Shown in pieces: positions 24,040-35,605 of a stretch of 64,000 nucleotides of DNA. Position 1 is the first letter of the stretch, and each line of letters opens with the position of its first letter. The notes under the pieces were generated by a model, which had not been told where the DNA came from, made no database searches, and saw only the letters and a program-made list of their open reading frames with translations. Position numbers and translations under genes: made by a program. The DNA comes from Loxodes magnus (lineage: Eukaryota; Ciliophora; Karyorelictea; Loxodida; Loxodidae), in contig CAMPDV010001786.1 of the NCBI GenBank assembly GCA_946699065.1, positions 39,871-103,870 of the forward strand, written 5' to 3'.

Positions 24040-24352
24040 GGGAGGAGCTGCTTCCAACTGAGCTGACTTATACTCTAGCACCAGGAAGTACCCATGGACG
24101 AAGAACCAATCAAAAATCTTGGTAGGAGCTAGAGAAGACAAGCCAAGATTGAAGAGGCATCAAATAGCATTCATGATAAAAGATGCCAGATACTAAGGTC
24201 TCTTAGGGTAGCATTACGATCGTGGCCCTATAGAAGACAAAACTCACAAGGGAATGCTAGCACTGTAGAAGATTTCAGCAAAGAATTTTTTTAACTTTAA
24301 AATTTTTTATTAAAGAGCTGGGCGTGATTGAGGTGCTACGCCCTCAATAATC
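24040..24352 (+). repeat. SINE-like element S1
   Basis: About 310 bases of raised GC ending in the LINE1-type stem-loop tail (24312-24352, AAAGAGCTGGGCG ... GAGGTGCTACGCC). Internal blocks align with S3 and S5: GATGCCAGATACTAAGG, a TTAGGGTA block and GGGAATGCTAGCAC. No coding potential. It lies head to head with LINE1. The minus strand near 24.05 kb has an A-box-like CAGCTCAGTTGG, in the wrong orientation for a promoter of this element. Confidence 0.7.
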
Positions 24353-24484
24353 TCATTATTTATTTATATCATGTTCATTCATCTGTGAATTTGGTTCTGT
24401 GTAGTCTGAGTGCTTGTGTTATGAGTCTAATTTCCATTCGTAATAAAGAAGCTTGGACTAATTAAAATTAAGAAGTGGTAGAAG

Positions 24485-24555
24485 AAAGTGCTTCAGATTT
24501 TTTCATCTACTTTGAGGAGGTGTTATAAAGCCTTTCTTGAAGTTAATCATTTTTT
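24485..24555 (-). repeat. 5' fragment of a ZK-type ORF
   Basis: Minus strand reads MINFKKGFITPPQS, matching the start of ZK4 (MAGFKKGFLNTS) and of ZK11 (GFKSGFYNTSS). The similarity fades after about 25 codons. Confidence 0.5.
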
Positions 24556-24865
24556 ATTTTTTTATAGCAATAATTAATTATTGCTATTCCGCCTTTAAAA
24601 AGATATCACTGCATTGAAGTTTAATTGTTTTGACAGATTTTTAATTTCAAGTCTTTGTCTTAATCGCTTTCCTTAAAGTAATATCTATTCGTTCTTATTT
24701 AACATTTTTTTATTATTGGGATCTTGCTTCAGTCAAGTTCACTGTCTAGCATTTATTCATTCCTACTTTATTATGCAAATGCTATGTTTTTCAAAATTTA
24801 ATCCCTTCTACACGCTTTCTTTCTAATAATATTCCGCTTGGAGTACAATAATAACTAATTGATTA

Positions 24866-25600
24866 AAAAATGGAATTTAATATTAGATAACATCATACCA
24901 AAGGATAAATCAAGAAGGTTAGAAGAAAAACCCTTAAGATCTAAAAATAAAAACTGTAGGCTATTGATTAATCAAGATCTGCATCTTCTTCTTAAGGCAA
25001 GTAAACTAGCAAACATCGAACCTGATAATCTAGAAAAGGAAAAAATTGAAAACTTTAAATAAGTAATATTTAAACAAGAGGAAACAATCTTTAATCTTTC
25101 CAATTAGACAAGAGAAATTTTAGCCAATTATGTTCAACTAAACATTGAAATTGATTAAATTAAAGATTTATTAATAAAATGAAATCGTATTGCGAGAATA
25201 AATCTGATTTCAGACTTAACTTCCACCATCTTAATATGTAAAAATGGAAATAGAAGCTAATTTAAATTAATTATCACACATACTAGCTCTTTAATATCAA
25301 GATTTATAAGAGATCAATTTAGATTAGATACCCTTATTACAATAATAAAAATAGGAGGAAGCAAAAACATTAAAAGAAATAATAAGAATATACCTTACAA
25401 AATAAGAAGTGTATAAAAGAAAATTTTTTTAATGAATCTCATACGAAAATAAGTTTCTAGATAGTCTTCCTCATCAAAAAGACTGTGGAAATCAACCATG
25501 TATAAATCTGGGCTGCTTCAAACAGTTTGAAAATTCTGGGGAAATCAAAACGCTTTTTTAAAGCTTTAAGTAAAATATTATATTATATATTATTACTAAT
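24866..25600 (+). mobile_element. ZK3 element
   Basis: Starts at ATG 24870 with MEFNIRQHHTKG, matching ZK2 (MEQNIRLNK), then SASSSQGK. After a frame change there is a coiled coil beginning DNLEKEKIENFKQVIF. The end QFENSGEIKTLFQ matches the conserved ZK C-terminus, followed by an ATT-rich tail. The zinc knuckle is not recognisable, so this is a degraded copy. Confidence 0.6.
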
Positions 25601-25780
25601 TGATTGTATAAATTTAATTTTCTTGTTATTATCTTTTTTAAAACTATTTTTAGTATAACCAAATTTTTTACAATATCAGTGTTACTTTTTTCTGATATTA
25701 ATAAAATATTTAGGCTTATTTTTAAGTTAATAAAATTAAAAATTTAAATGCTTAGATTTATATTAAAAAATTATATTTAA

Positions 25781-26045
25781 GGGTGCGTAGCCCTATAATA
25801 GGACACATCTCTTTAAAAAAGTCAATTTATAAGTCTCTTCAGTCTCCAATATTCCCAAAGCATTCTCTCTTCTAATTGTGGGCAAGGTTGCAGCTCAAAA
25901 TCACCAAAGTACGGGCGATTACAGGAAATTTCCAACCCATGATGAAGAAATTAGTCAGGTCCAACATTTAGAACAGATTGGTTCTCAGTCAGTTCAACTC
26001 TGGGGAATTCTTCTCTCGACCTTAAAAGATAAGGTGCACCCTATT
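25781..26045 (-). repeat. SINE-like element S2
   Basis: Raised-GC block whose left end on the minus strand has the stem-loop tail (GGGCTACGCACCC next to AAAGAGATGTG). The body differs from S1/S3/S5, so it is probably a second SINE subfamily sharing the tail. Confidence 0.55.
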
Positions 26046-27020
26046 TAAATTATAAATAAAGTTAAATTACTGTTTATTAAAATGTTTAATGGTATTATAT
26101 TAATTTCCAAAAGGATTATAAAAGTAAAATAAATAATTATAATTTTGTAATCTCTTTTATTAAAAATTAAATTAGATATATATTATAATTAAGATACTAA
26201 TCTAAAATTAATTTCTTTATTTAAACCTTTAAATATTATTTATATATTAGAGAATTTAGAAATTAAACTAAAAGTAAATAAATAAAAGTTAAAATAAACT
26301 AACAAAATAAGTAAACCTAACTTCATCTAGTTTTACATATTTAAATAAACTTTATTTATTAATATAACTATATTGCTTATGCAAAAACATAGGGTTTATT
26401 TAGTAATTTACTTAACTGAATAAGCAATAACAAAATAGTAAAACTATTTTAAAGTTCTAAATACTTAAAGATTTATGCATATTTAGGAAATACTTAATCT
26501 TATAATTATAACTTGAATATAACTTTTCTATATTAGAGTGAATAGAAATAAATTAATTTCTACTTATGAAATATATAAAAAATAAATAAATAATGTATAA
26601 AATAAAAAGTTATAAGATAATAATAATTACTTACTATTATTATAATATATTATCTATATTATATAATTACTAAAAGCAGTTATGTTTATAATAGCTAAAT
26701 AGTCATTTTAAAGACAATTAGATTAAATTAAAATACTTAGATAATAATTATTTTATTTATTATTATTTAAAAGGTTTAAAATTTAAGAGTAGTAAAAAGA
26801 TTTAATGAGCTTTAAAAGAATATATAAATATTCAATTTTAAGCTTTATTAATTAGTTTTTATTATATTTAATTTGGCACTATATTACAGAAAAATTATAC
26901 TGTTCTTTTAAAATAAAGCTAGAAAAGTGTTAAAAATTAAAAAGAAAGTAAATGTTTATATTAGAAAAAAAAGTAAATTAAACTAAGTTTAATTTACTAT
27001 TTCTAATTATTCTGAACTAT
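26046..27020. other. AT-rich spacer
   Basis: Very AT-rich DNA between S2 and K5. No motif, tRNA or repeat recognised. Confidence 0.5.
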
Positions 27021-27083
27021 AAATGATGTATTATTACGTGGATTTTATTTAAGTGATTATTAAGTTTTAAAATTATAAATAAA
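27021..27083 (+). promoter_or_regulatory. Conserved kelch upstream element (K5)
   Basis: Begins AAATGATGTATTATTACGTG and continues to the ATG. It is the complete form of the block found before K7 (39243-39305), K8 (47368-47429, minus) and K9 (57697-57758). Likely promoter plus leader, or the 5' end of the dispersed unit. Confidence 0.5.
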
Positions 27084-27995
27084 ATGCTAAGCGAAAACTA
27101 ATGCATTAAAATTCTTTACCTTAGAAAACTTTTAAGATCAATCTAATGCAGTCAAGATAGCTAAATTCTATCTAAGTTTGGAATAGGAATTGTTAAATAT
27201 GAAATTTGCTCTAATCTACATTAATAAAACTTTGCAAATATAGTTACTTTTAAATATAATTCAAATATAAGAAAGAATTATAACATTAAAGCCTAACAAT
27301 TTTCAGAAGAATAGACTGATATTTAGAGCCTTTATTATCATACCACTTCAATAGAATAAATAACCTCTAATAATTTATTAATATCAGGATCATAATAAAT
27401 AGACTAAAAGAGATTTGATATATACTCCAAAGATAAAATTGAGAATTATTAGATGTAATTCTAAAGATACTTCCACAAAACTAAATTCAATAAAAGAAAC
27501 TTAATTTACATTCTATCTGGAACATATGACGATGACATAATTGAGTGCGAAGTTTTCGATATAAGCAGTAAAAATTTTAGAAACATTTAGCCAATTAAAA
27601 ACCCAGTAAATCTATTTGGATGTGATTAAAGTTATTTAAAAATTTGTATTTTTGGAGGTTGAAATAATAAAAAAGGAGGCCAAGATACAATATAGGTGTT
27701 CGATTAAAGAAGAAATGAATGAAATATATGTGATTAAGTAATAACAAGAAAAGTACAAACTTCAGCTATTTTTATTCCTTAAATAAAATCTTATCTTATT
27801 TATTCTAATCTAAATCCTATAGATACTTAGATATTCGATTTTAAAACAATATAGGTTAAAGGTTAAAAATATCCAGTGAGTACTCATAGTGATAATACTT
27901 AGCCAATAAGAAGTTTAAATCTAGTTTATTAATACAGAAGTGATGATTCACTGTTAAGTTACGATTTAAGAAGCGAAAATTGGACTAAGCTTTGA
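27084..27995 (+). CDS. Kelch-family gene K5, intact
   Basis: An unbroken 303-codon frame and TGA stop (27993-27995). It begins MLSENQCIKILYLRKLLRS and is very similar to K4 throughout. Kelch signature CIFGGWNNKKGGQDTI, where W193 is TGA (27660-27662), is followed by VFDQRRNEW, where W213 is TGA (27720-27722). The final strand is SYDLRSENWTKL, with Trp as TGG. The first part, about residues 1-130, is conserved across the family but has no motif I know. The predicted product is a soluble beta-propeller-type protein; no signal peptide or membrane segment is evident. Its position mirrors K4 across the palindrome spacer. Together K4 and K5 are the best candidates for working genes in the window. 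Confidence 0.85.
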
Positions 27996-28512
27996 GAAAG
28001 CTAAGTACATTTAGACTTTAATAAAGAACATATTTACTCTAAATATTTTAAATATAAATTTTATCAAAATTATTTATATAGAAAGAGTTAAAATTTTTCA
28101 AGGGATAAATGTTGACTATCCCCATAAAGAATCATAGATTAAACAAGAGTAACTTTTAAAGATCAATGGGGATATAGAAATCCTAGGAGAACAACAAAAG
28201 AAGGAAGTTTTTAAAATGAAAAATGCATTTTTGTTCATAAATAACAAGATCGAAAAGAAGCGAATCAATAATAAGCACCAATAATGATGGAAATTGAACG
28301 ACTAGAACTTGCCTGTCTCGCAGACGACCCAGTTTCAATCCCCGGCCTCTGAATTTTTCTTTTATTTTTCCGATATTTAAACAATACAAAACTCTTAAGT
28401 CATTATTGCAAAAATATTTATGAAACTTTTCTACATCAACCTTATTACTCACATATTTCTTTATCTAAAATAAATATTTTTACGTCAAAACTTTTAAATG
28501 ATATCTAAAAGA

Positions 28513-28586
28513 CGCCACCGGGTGGACTTGAACCACCGACCTTTTGGTTAACAGCCAAACGCTCTAACCTATTGAGCTACGGAGGC
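28513..28586 (-). tRNA. tRNA-Asn (anticodon GTT), right-arm copy
   Basis: Same sequence as 16708-16781 on the opposite strand, including the 4-69 T-T mismatch in the acceptor stem. The downstream T-tract is shorter here, interrupted by a C. Two identical copies of a working-looking tRNA are consistent with recent duplication or gene conversion. Confidence 0.97.
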
Positions 28587-28689
28587 TTATAATATATATA
28601 TTAAATTATTATTTATATCTTATAAACTTTTTTATTACATTTTATAAACTTAAGTTATATTTAAACTTTTTATAGAATATATTATAAGA

Positions 28690-28768
28690 TCCGAGGTAGT
28701 ATAGTGGCTAGTATTTCTGTTTGAAGGAATTTCCACTTCGTTTAAACCAAACTCCATTGTCTGGAGGC
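28690..28768 (+). pseudogene. tRNA-Asp/Glu-like relic (right arm)
   Basis: Plus-strand mirror of 16525-16604. TCCGAGG plus TAGTATAGTGGCTAGTAT look like the 5' half of tRNA-Asp/Glu, but the rest does not fold. Confidence 0.6.
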
Positions 28769-30059
28769 AAAATAAATATTTAAAAAGTCTTTTTCCAATA
28801 TTTTAAAATCTTATTTAGTTCTCTTGATAATTAGCTTTCCTTTGTTAATCTTATTATACTTACTTATATATTATATTATTCTTTTAATCTTTATTATTTT
28901 TATTTTTAAGTAAATGTTTTATTTCTATAAACTTCTCCTAGATTATTGCAGTAAAGCTGTTTTTATTCTCTTCTTGTTCTTCTTCATTATTATCTTTTAA
29001 TGTTTTTTACTTTTTCTAGTCGTTTTTTATTATTTTTCATTGGATGTCAAAAACTTTTTGTATCTCCTATATAGATATTTTCGCTAAATTACATTTTTAG
29101 AATTATTTCTTCCTCCTTTTCTAATTTAGAAATTAATTACCTTCTATATATATTAGATTGACTTGTCCTTCAATTAATAAGATATTTCTTTTTAATGTTT
29201 AATTTTCTATTTATTTATAAAATTTGTAATTCTATCTTCTAAGGTTGGATATAAATTGACTATTTTGTTTTATTGCTTACTTCATAAGACTTTTAAATAT
29301 CTTCCTAAGACATATATTTATTTCTTTCTATTTGCTAAAATATTCCATATATCTTACATTTTCCTTTAAATTCTTGATCTCTTCTTTCAATTTTAATATT
29401 AAATTTATTATCTGCTTAAAGTTCAATTTTTCATTTGTAAAGATCTCAAAAGCTTGCTAATGGAAATCTGACTTTACCTATTTTGAGGTTTTCTTCAGAA
29501 ATAGGAGATGCCTATATAAGGATTATTTTTTTGTTGATATTTAACTATTCCATTTAATCCTATTTCTTTGAAGCTAGATGAATCCTTTATTCATTCTTAT
29601 ACTTTTCACTAATTTGATTAGTTACATCTTTAATAAGTATTTTAAGTTTTATTTTATATGCACTTTCTATCTACTGTATTCAAACTCCTCTCTCAATAAT
29701 TTAACTCTTATTCTAATCTCTAATAAATCCAGTTTAAATAACCTTTTTCTATCTTCCTATGATCCAATTAATTCTAGACGATCACTATATAAATTTAAAA
29801 TCCTTCAAATAACTTTCAAGGCTTTGCAAGATTAATAAAATAAAGATTATCAGTGCTTAGCTTTTAAACTTTTTCCATATGCAAATAATTGCTTAATCAC
29901 GCAAAATAAGTTTACATTAGCAAAACTTAGCTAATCAAACTAAAAAATTAGCTTTGTAAATTATAAAGAGATGCTTTAATATAATACCTTCATATGAAAC
30001 TATATCTATTTCAGAATTAATTAATTAATAGGAATATAAGAGTTATTGATATAAAGCTC

Positions 30060-30961
30060 TCAAAATTCAATCCATCTTTCACTACTTATATAGCAGCCTA
30101 ATAATCCATTATCACTTTTATATTAGAAAACTATATTTCTACTTAATAATGGCTAAGTATAATCAGCAATCTACTTACTGAACAATTCTCTCCTTTAATT
30201 TTAATTTCCTTAAAATCAAATATAGTAGTATCAATAGCATTGTTATTAGAGTATATAAGAAAGGATTATAGTTTAGGAATAAAAATAGCAGAAGTCTAAA
30301 CCTTTCTAGTTATTACATAGTTACTTATATTTCACTCATCTCTTAATTAGTCATACATTTAAATTAAATTTCAATCATATTTTTCAAAATTTCATCCTCC
30401 AAAAGTAAAAATATTTTAATTAGCTTAGTCTCATCTAAAAATAAACACTGGCTCTTTAATCTTCTAAATATTTCTAAAAGATTTAGTACTTGTGTTGAAG
30501 ATCTCACATTCTTCTCTATTACTTAATTAATATGTTTTTGATAAAATATAAGCAACTTTTATTGAATCTAGTCTTATGAAAAATATCTTTTATGTTACAT
30601 CTCATAATTTCCAATTTTATTATTAGAGTGAATAATAAACCTTTATTATTGTACATTCTAAACTCCTCATATTATTAAAGTATCTTCTGAAGTTTGCTCT
30701 ATAAAAATATTATAAATACCAATCTCCTTGATATCGATTGGCTCTTCTGTAAATTTTTACTTATTATCACTATATTTGTTTTTACCTTAGTATTTAAGCA
30801 CATTGTAGTTAAACTTGCTAAATTAATTTAATTACTAAGATTATAACATATTTCATATTTATCAATTCCAATACCAAGCTTTGCCAAAATTTAATAAATG
30901 GAAGTTACCTTAAGATCTTTCTAAGATAAAGAGAACTTATTAAATTATTTTCTGCTTGCAT
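30060..30961 (-). pseudogene. Kelch-family copy K6, broken
   Basis: Mirror of K3 without its LINE2 insertion. Starts at ATG 30959-30961 and ends in the conserved last strand near 30.06 kb. Indels break the frame, and the final ...TTTGA is altered. Confidence 0.7.
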
Positions 30962-31539
30962 TTTTTATGCTGAATTTAGACAAAATTCATGCTTTTAATT
31001 AATTTTTTCTTAAGAGATGAAAAAATAGGTTTTCGACACTTTGAGACTAATAGAAAGTTAAAACCTATTTACAGTATTGTATTTAATAAATCAGAGTCAA
31101 TTAAGAACTCAGTGACCCAAAACTCATAGAAATAGTTTAAAAGTGAGGCCTAGCAATTCTTAAATATATTTAAGGTGTAATTTTGATTGATAAAGTTTAT
31201 TTTTATTAATTAGTTTTGTATCTTAAAAAGTATGCTAAATAAATTAGTAATTTTTCTACTACATATAATACATTCAGTAAAGATATTTATTATAAATACT
31301 ATAAATAATAAATTATCTTATTTTAGGATTAATTTTAATTTATACTATTTTTATTACATTTTATTTATAATTTTGTTTCTTTTGTTTATTTTTGATAATT
31401 ATCTAGTCAGAACCACTTCTTTCCGAAGCGTCATCGAAACCTCCTGCTGGGAAAAGGGCGTTAATCATCTTCCTAGATTGGAGCAAAGGAGTAGAATCTG
31501 CTATAGAAGTGATACTTTACGAGTGCATTCTTACTATTT

Positions 31540-33080
31540 TCTTTCTTTACTCCTTTTATTATATTTTCTTTGTATTTCTTTAGGGTTTTTTGATTATATT
31601 AAAAGTATATATAAAAGCATAAAATAATAAGATAAGTTTTAATATAATTAAAGTATGTTTTATTTTAAAATATAGATAAGAGATTTAATGTATGTTTAAT
31701 ATTTTGTATTATATAATATTAGAATAGTTTAATTAGATATATATTTAGTATATTAAAATAGTATTTACTCTATTTAATATAGATATGGTAGAAGATATTT
31801 AAAGCTATTATTTAAATTATTTTATACTTATTTCCTTAGTACTAAAGATTATCAGAGTTTGGAAATTCAATGTTCTTTAGAGAGAAAATTAATAAAGTTC
31901 TAATCCTTTTAATTTAGCTATTATATGAAATTTATTATTAATTATTACCTTTCAATCTTTTATGATAACTAAGCTCTCGCCGTGCTGCTTTCTCTAAATG
32001 GTCTCTTGTAAACTTGACGGGGATATTAATGATCAATTCTACAACAGGGATTATCAATAATAATGAATATATACTTCAAAATCGAAGATTTAAAATTTCT
32101 ACCGAGTCGGCCTTCAAGATCTTAGATCCAACCAGTGGACTCTCTTAGATTAGAGATATAATCAGACAATTAAAAATCTTGCTGCCACCATTCTTTTGGT
32201 GATTACAAATATGATTTTTTTGAGTAAATTAAGATTAACTAGGAAATTCATAATATTTATTTTATCATAGCATTTCTTAGAAATAAATAAATAAATTGAT
32301 TTAAAAGTACAAAGAGATTATCTTTTGTAATAATTTTTAATAGAAACTGCCTTAATAAATATATATATTAAATATTTTAAGATTGACAAGGTTTTTTAAT
32401 TTAATTAGATTTCTCAAAAAATATTAGTTATAATTTTAGAGCTAGTGAAGAAAATATCATAATTATAAAATATAAGCTATTTTAGTTTTCATCTATTAGA
32501 ACATTATGGAAATGTTCTTGCGAAAAGTTTCTTCTAAATTCTATTTATTTAACCAAACTAAAATTAGCAAACTATACTTCGAGAACTTAAGAATATACAA
32601 GAGAAAATTTTAAACTTTAAAAATATGAACAAGAACTCGAAGGAAAAATACATACCTGATTTCTAACGCTTAAGGATAAAAAATGAAAATGAATATTCAG
32701 AAGTAAGAGAATAAAGCAATTAGAAACTAAATTTAATTAATTCACGGAGTTGAGGGAAAATTTCTTACAAATATGTGAATGAAAGACTCTATGAACGTAG
32801 AGCAAAAACCTATTAAATTATATTCACTATCGTAAAACAATGATATGATGATATTGTAAGTGACCAGACCATAAAGGGAAAATTTGCTGCACATTCGAAA
32901 AGAGATACTGATCCTAATATAGATGAGATATTATTAGGGCTTTAGTTCTGATATCATAAACTTCACATTAACCTGTTTGATAAGTTTCATGCCAAGATAA
33001 AATATTAAATTATTAAAACATTAAAATAAATGTTCGCCTTCCGACTTAATTGAAGTTTTAAATATATATGATCTCCTTTC
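31540..33080 (+). repeat. Family-B repeat, copy B1
   Basis: Matches B2 (53.82-55.0 kb, inverted), B3 (59.99-61.0 kb, inverted) and in part B4 (46.0-46.33 kb). It has a GC-richer core of about 230 bases near 32.0-32.22 kb (GTCTCTTGTAAACTTGACGG ... CCACCATTCTTTTGGTGATT) and a coding-like right half. There, the frame MNVEQK..KLYSLS..N...ILQ.TRP shows mostly synonymous differences between B1 and B2 (for example GAG/GAA, TTA/CTA, TAA/CAA). The family is not recognised. It could be an unknown transposon carrying an ORF. Confidence 0.6.
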
Positions 33081-34055
33081 CTGCATGTTCGTTCCTTGCA
33101 TTGTTCCTTTTCCTTAATTTCTCTCTTTTGAATAATCGGAGTTGAGAATTTTTTTTCAGATTTTACCATTTCCCGATGGGAAGAATTTCATCGCTCGCTA
33201 CTTCAGTTGCTATTATTTAATATTTCTCCAGATATTCATTCTTATCTTTTTCAATTGGGGACATTTCCTCCATAAATGTCAAGTGCTGTTGCAAATATAA
33301 CATCTTTTTCTTACTCTCGGAAATGTCTTTTCTTGTTTCTCTATTTCCATTGGAGTTCCTTATGAAGGCTTCTACAGGTTTTCTTCATTAATTTGAGTCT
33401 AGAATCTAATTTTACTCAGTTTTCTCGTCTTGCTCTTGCATTACTCAGATATCATTCTTTAAACTTGTCATTTGCTCATAAACTCCGGCTTTAGCTCTTC
33501 AGTCTACCATATGGGCTTCATCATCATCTTCATGATTTATTTAATCTTGACTTAATACAAACATCTCTTCCTTCTGGGAATTTATTTCCTCTTCAAGTTT
33601 TTTTATGTTTCTAATAAATTGATGAATCAGCTGTTTCATCTACTCAGAGTCCATTTGTTCTATTTCGGTATTGTCTAAATAAAAGGTAATAGGATCTATA
33701 TTGAATTATCGTACTTTACCTTCTTCGTTTATTTTTTATTTTTTCGTTATTATTTTTATCGATTCAGTTGAATGGTCTCTTTTTTCAGTTTTCAATGGAG
33801 GTGTTGAGAGTTGTGTTAATTTTTCTGTTCTGAATTTTTATCTCAGTTCTTATTTGTCTTTTGATGGAAGGGATCCGCTTTATTTTAATTGTAGGAGTTA
33901 GTATTTTTTATAAGTTCTTCTAATCTAATAGAAAGTTCCGGTTATTTTTATTAAGAAGAGCGTTAAGTTGAAGAAGACGTGGTGAGAGTATGTGCTTCTG
34001 GTTTTCTCTCCTGTTCTAAGGAGGTGTTAAGAAAACCCTTCTTGAAGCCAGCCAT
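33080..34055 (-). pseudogene. ZK4: zinc-knuckle element ORF
   Basis: Starts MAGFKKGFLNTSLEQERK at 34055, with a Ser/Gln-rich N-terminus and a coiled coil (KQLIHQFIRNIKKLEEEI), then TPMEIEKQEKTFPRV and a zinc knuckle RCYICNSTWHLWRKC (33260-33302) whose Trp before the His is TGA (33279-33281). A tail FPSGNGKIW matches YCTPNGILY in ZK1. The coiled-coil segment and the knuckle lie in different frames, so at least one or two indels are present. Same design as ZK11. Confidence 0.65.
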
Positions 34056-34099
34056 TTTTTCAAGATAAAATATAAATAAAATTTAATCTATTAAATTTT

Positions 34100-35160
34100 G
34101 TTCTATGAAAGAATCTTTTTTCTTTAATTTTATAATTTTCTATTTTATTTCCTTAAATTAAATATTTTTTAATCTTTATTATAGCTCCTGAAATTATTAA
34201 ACTTTCATCATCTATTTATTCTATAGAAGTAAAATGTTCATCAATCTAATTCATATTTGAAAGTTCTTCTTTTTGCTTTTTAATGGTAGTATTATAAATC
34301 CTTGTAATATTTTAGTTTTTTCTTAAAGGTAAGTATTCTTGAAAATTATGGCGGATGGGGAAGGTTAGAAAAATTTAATATTACACAATTCCTATGCAAA
34401 ATTTCTTAAAAATTTAGTTTGAATTAGTTATCTAGAGCGACTTTAATAACTACTTATAAAAGAATTTATATGATTGAAGTATTTTTCCCCTTTTTATATC
34501 ATTTAACTTATAAACTAAAACCCCAAATAGTTACATTTTTCATAAAGAAATTTAAAATTTAATTTAATTAAAAATAATATTTAAAAGTAGAATAAAAAAG
34601 ATTCTTAGTTTTAAAAATAGATTAATAATCTTGCTTTTTCTTTCTTAATATTTACTAAATATTAGAAAAATTTTATATATTTAGTTATTGTTGGAACCTA
34701 AATTATTTAATTTTTCATATAGGAACTTTATTTTTATTTATTTATAAAATGTAACTTAATTAGAAAATATTCTATGTTAGATTATACTTAATAATGCTAA
34801 TTTCTATTTAAATAGATAATTTTTAATAATTTTATTTTAATGATAAAAGAAAATTAAAATTATCTCATTTTATTTTATAAAAATAATTGGCTTATGAACT
34901 AGATTTAATTCTTTTAAAACTTAAGTTATAAACATTTTCTACTTTATATTTTTAATAAAATTAAATAAATAATTTTAAAATTTAGATTTTATAAATACCT
35001 ACACTTTTATAGTAATCTAAAATATTTATATTATTATTTTTATTTTAAATATTCTAAAGTATTATCAAATAAATTGTATTTTATTTATTTTTTAAAAACA
35101 ATTAACAGAGATAGTAAGTACTAAAGTTTTATTTTAATATATTATTAAGTTTTATAAATA
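34100..35160. other. AT-rich stretch, no gene recognised
   Basis: AT-rich DNA with no recognised motif. Confidence 0.5.
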
Positions 35161-35164
35161 TATA

Positions 35165-35605
35165 ATTGAAATTAAAGAGGGTGTAAATGGGACCTGAGAT
35201 GCACAAGGGACCTTCAGCAGGTTTAAAGGGACTTGCGATGAAGATGCAATCCTCCGTGCTGAGAAATAAACCGCAGAAAGGCTTAGATACCTTCCCTCAA
35301 CAACTTGTGCATTTATCCTTGGACTTCCCAACTAAGGGACTCAATTACACCTCCTACTAACTCAGACCGAGGTGCCGCCTTGGAGTGATCTCTCCACCTC
35401 TTAGGAGCTACCTAGGCAGATCGGCGGTTTCTGCCAGTTGAAGACGGACTGGATGGCGATATTCGCCTATAAAGCCGAGAAATGGGTCCAGGCGAGACGA
35501 TAGGAAAGTCCAAAAAGACATACATAAGAAGAAAAGATTAGTGATGATGTGCACTTAACACACATCAGGTAGGCGTCTATTAAGATAACAGTCCCATCCT
35601 TAACA
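35165..35605. ncRNA. GC-rich island, candidate structured RNA or SINE
   Basis: About 440 bases near 50% GC in DNA that is otherwise more than 75% AT. Local inverted repeats are visible, for example GATGTG/CACATC near 35.55 kb. The start (CAAGGGAC...TCAGCAGGT...GATGCAAT) loosely resembles S4 at 41.5 kb, favouring a SINE-like origin. Both strands lack a convincing ORF. No RNase P, SRP or snRNA signature could be confirmed. Strand unknown. Confidence 0.35.

Larger units (their letters stand above)
28105..31240 (-). repeat. Right arm of large inverted repeat
   Basis: Mirror of 12,765-17,185, with tRNA-Asn, tRNA-like relic and kelch K6. It lacks the ZK2 and LINE2 insertions, so it preserves both pre-insertion sites (about 29,684-29,697 and 30.63 kb). 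Confidence 0.9.

Noticed and set aside
24040..24075. tRNA on the minus strand (CAGCTCAGTTGG)
   Set aside because: Only an A-box-like arm is present; no T-arm, acceptor or anticodon stem can be folded.
32840..32900. A TGA-containing CWYC-like zinc knuckle in family-B copies (32.85 and 53.85 kb)
   Set aside because: Another frame (MNVEQK...ILQ.TRP) explains the B1/B2 differences as synonymous, so the knuckle reading is a coincidence of TATTGTAAG-type sequence.
35400..35530. RNase P RNA, based on a GGAAAGTCC string
   Set aside because: The string lies in the wrong place relative to the rest of the island, and no matching second conserved region was found.
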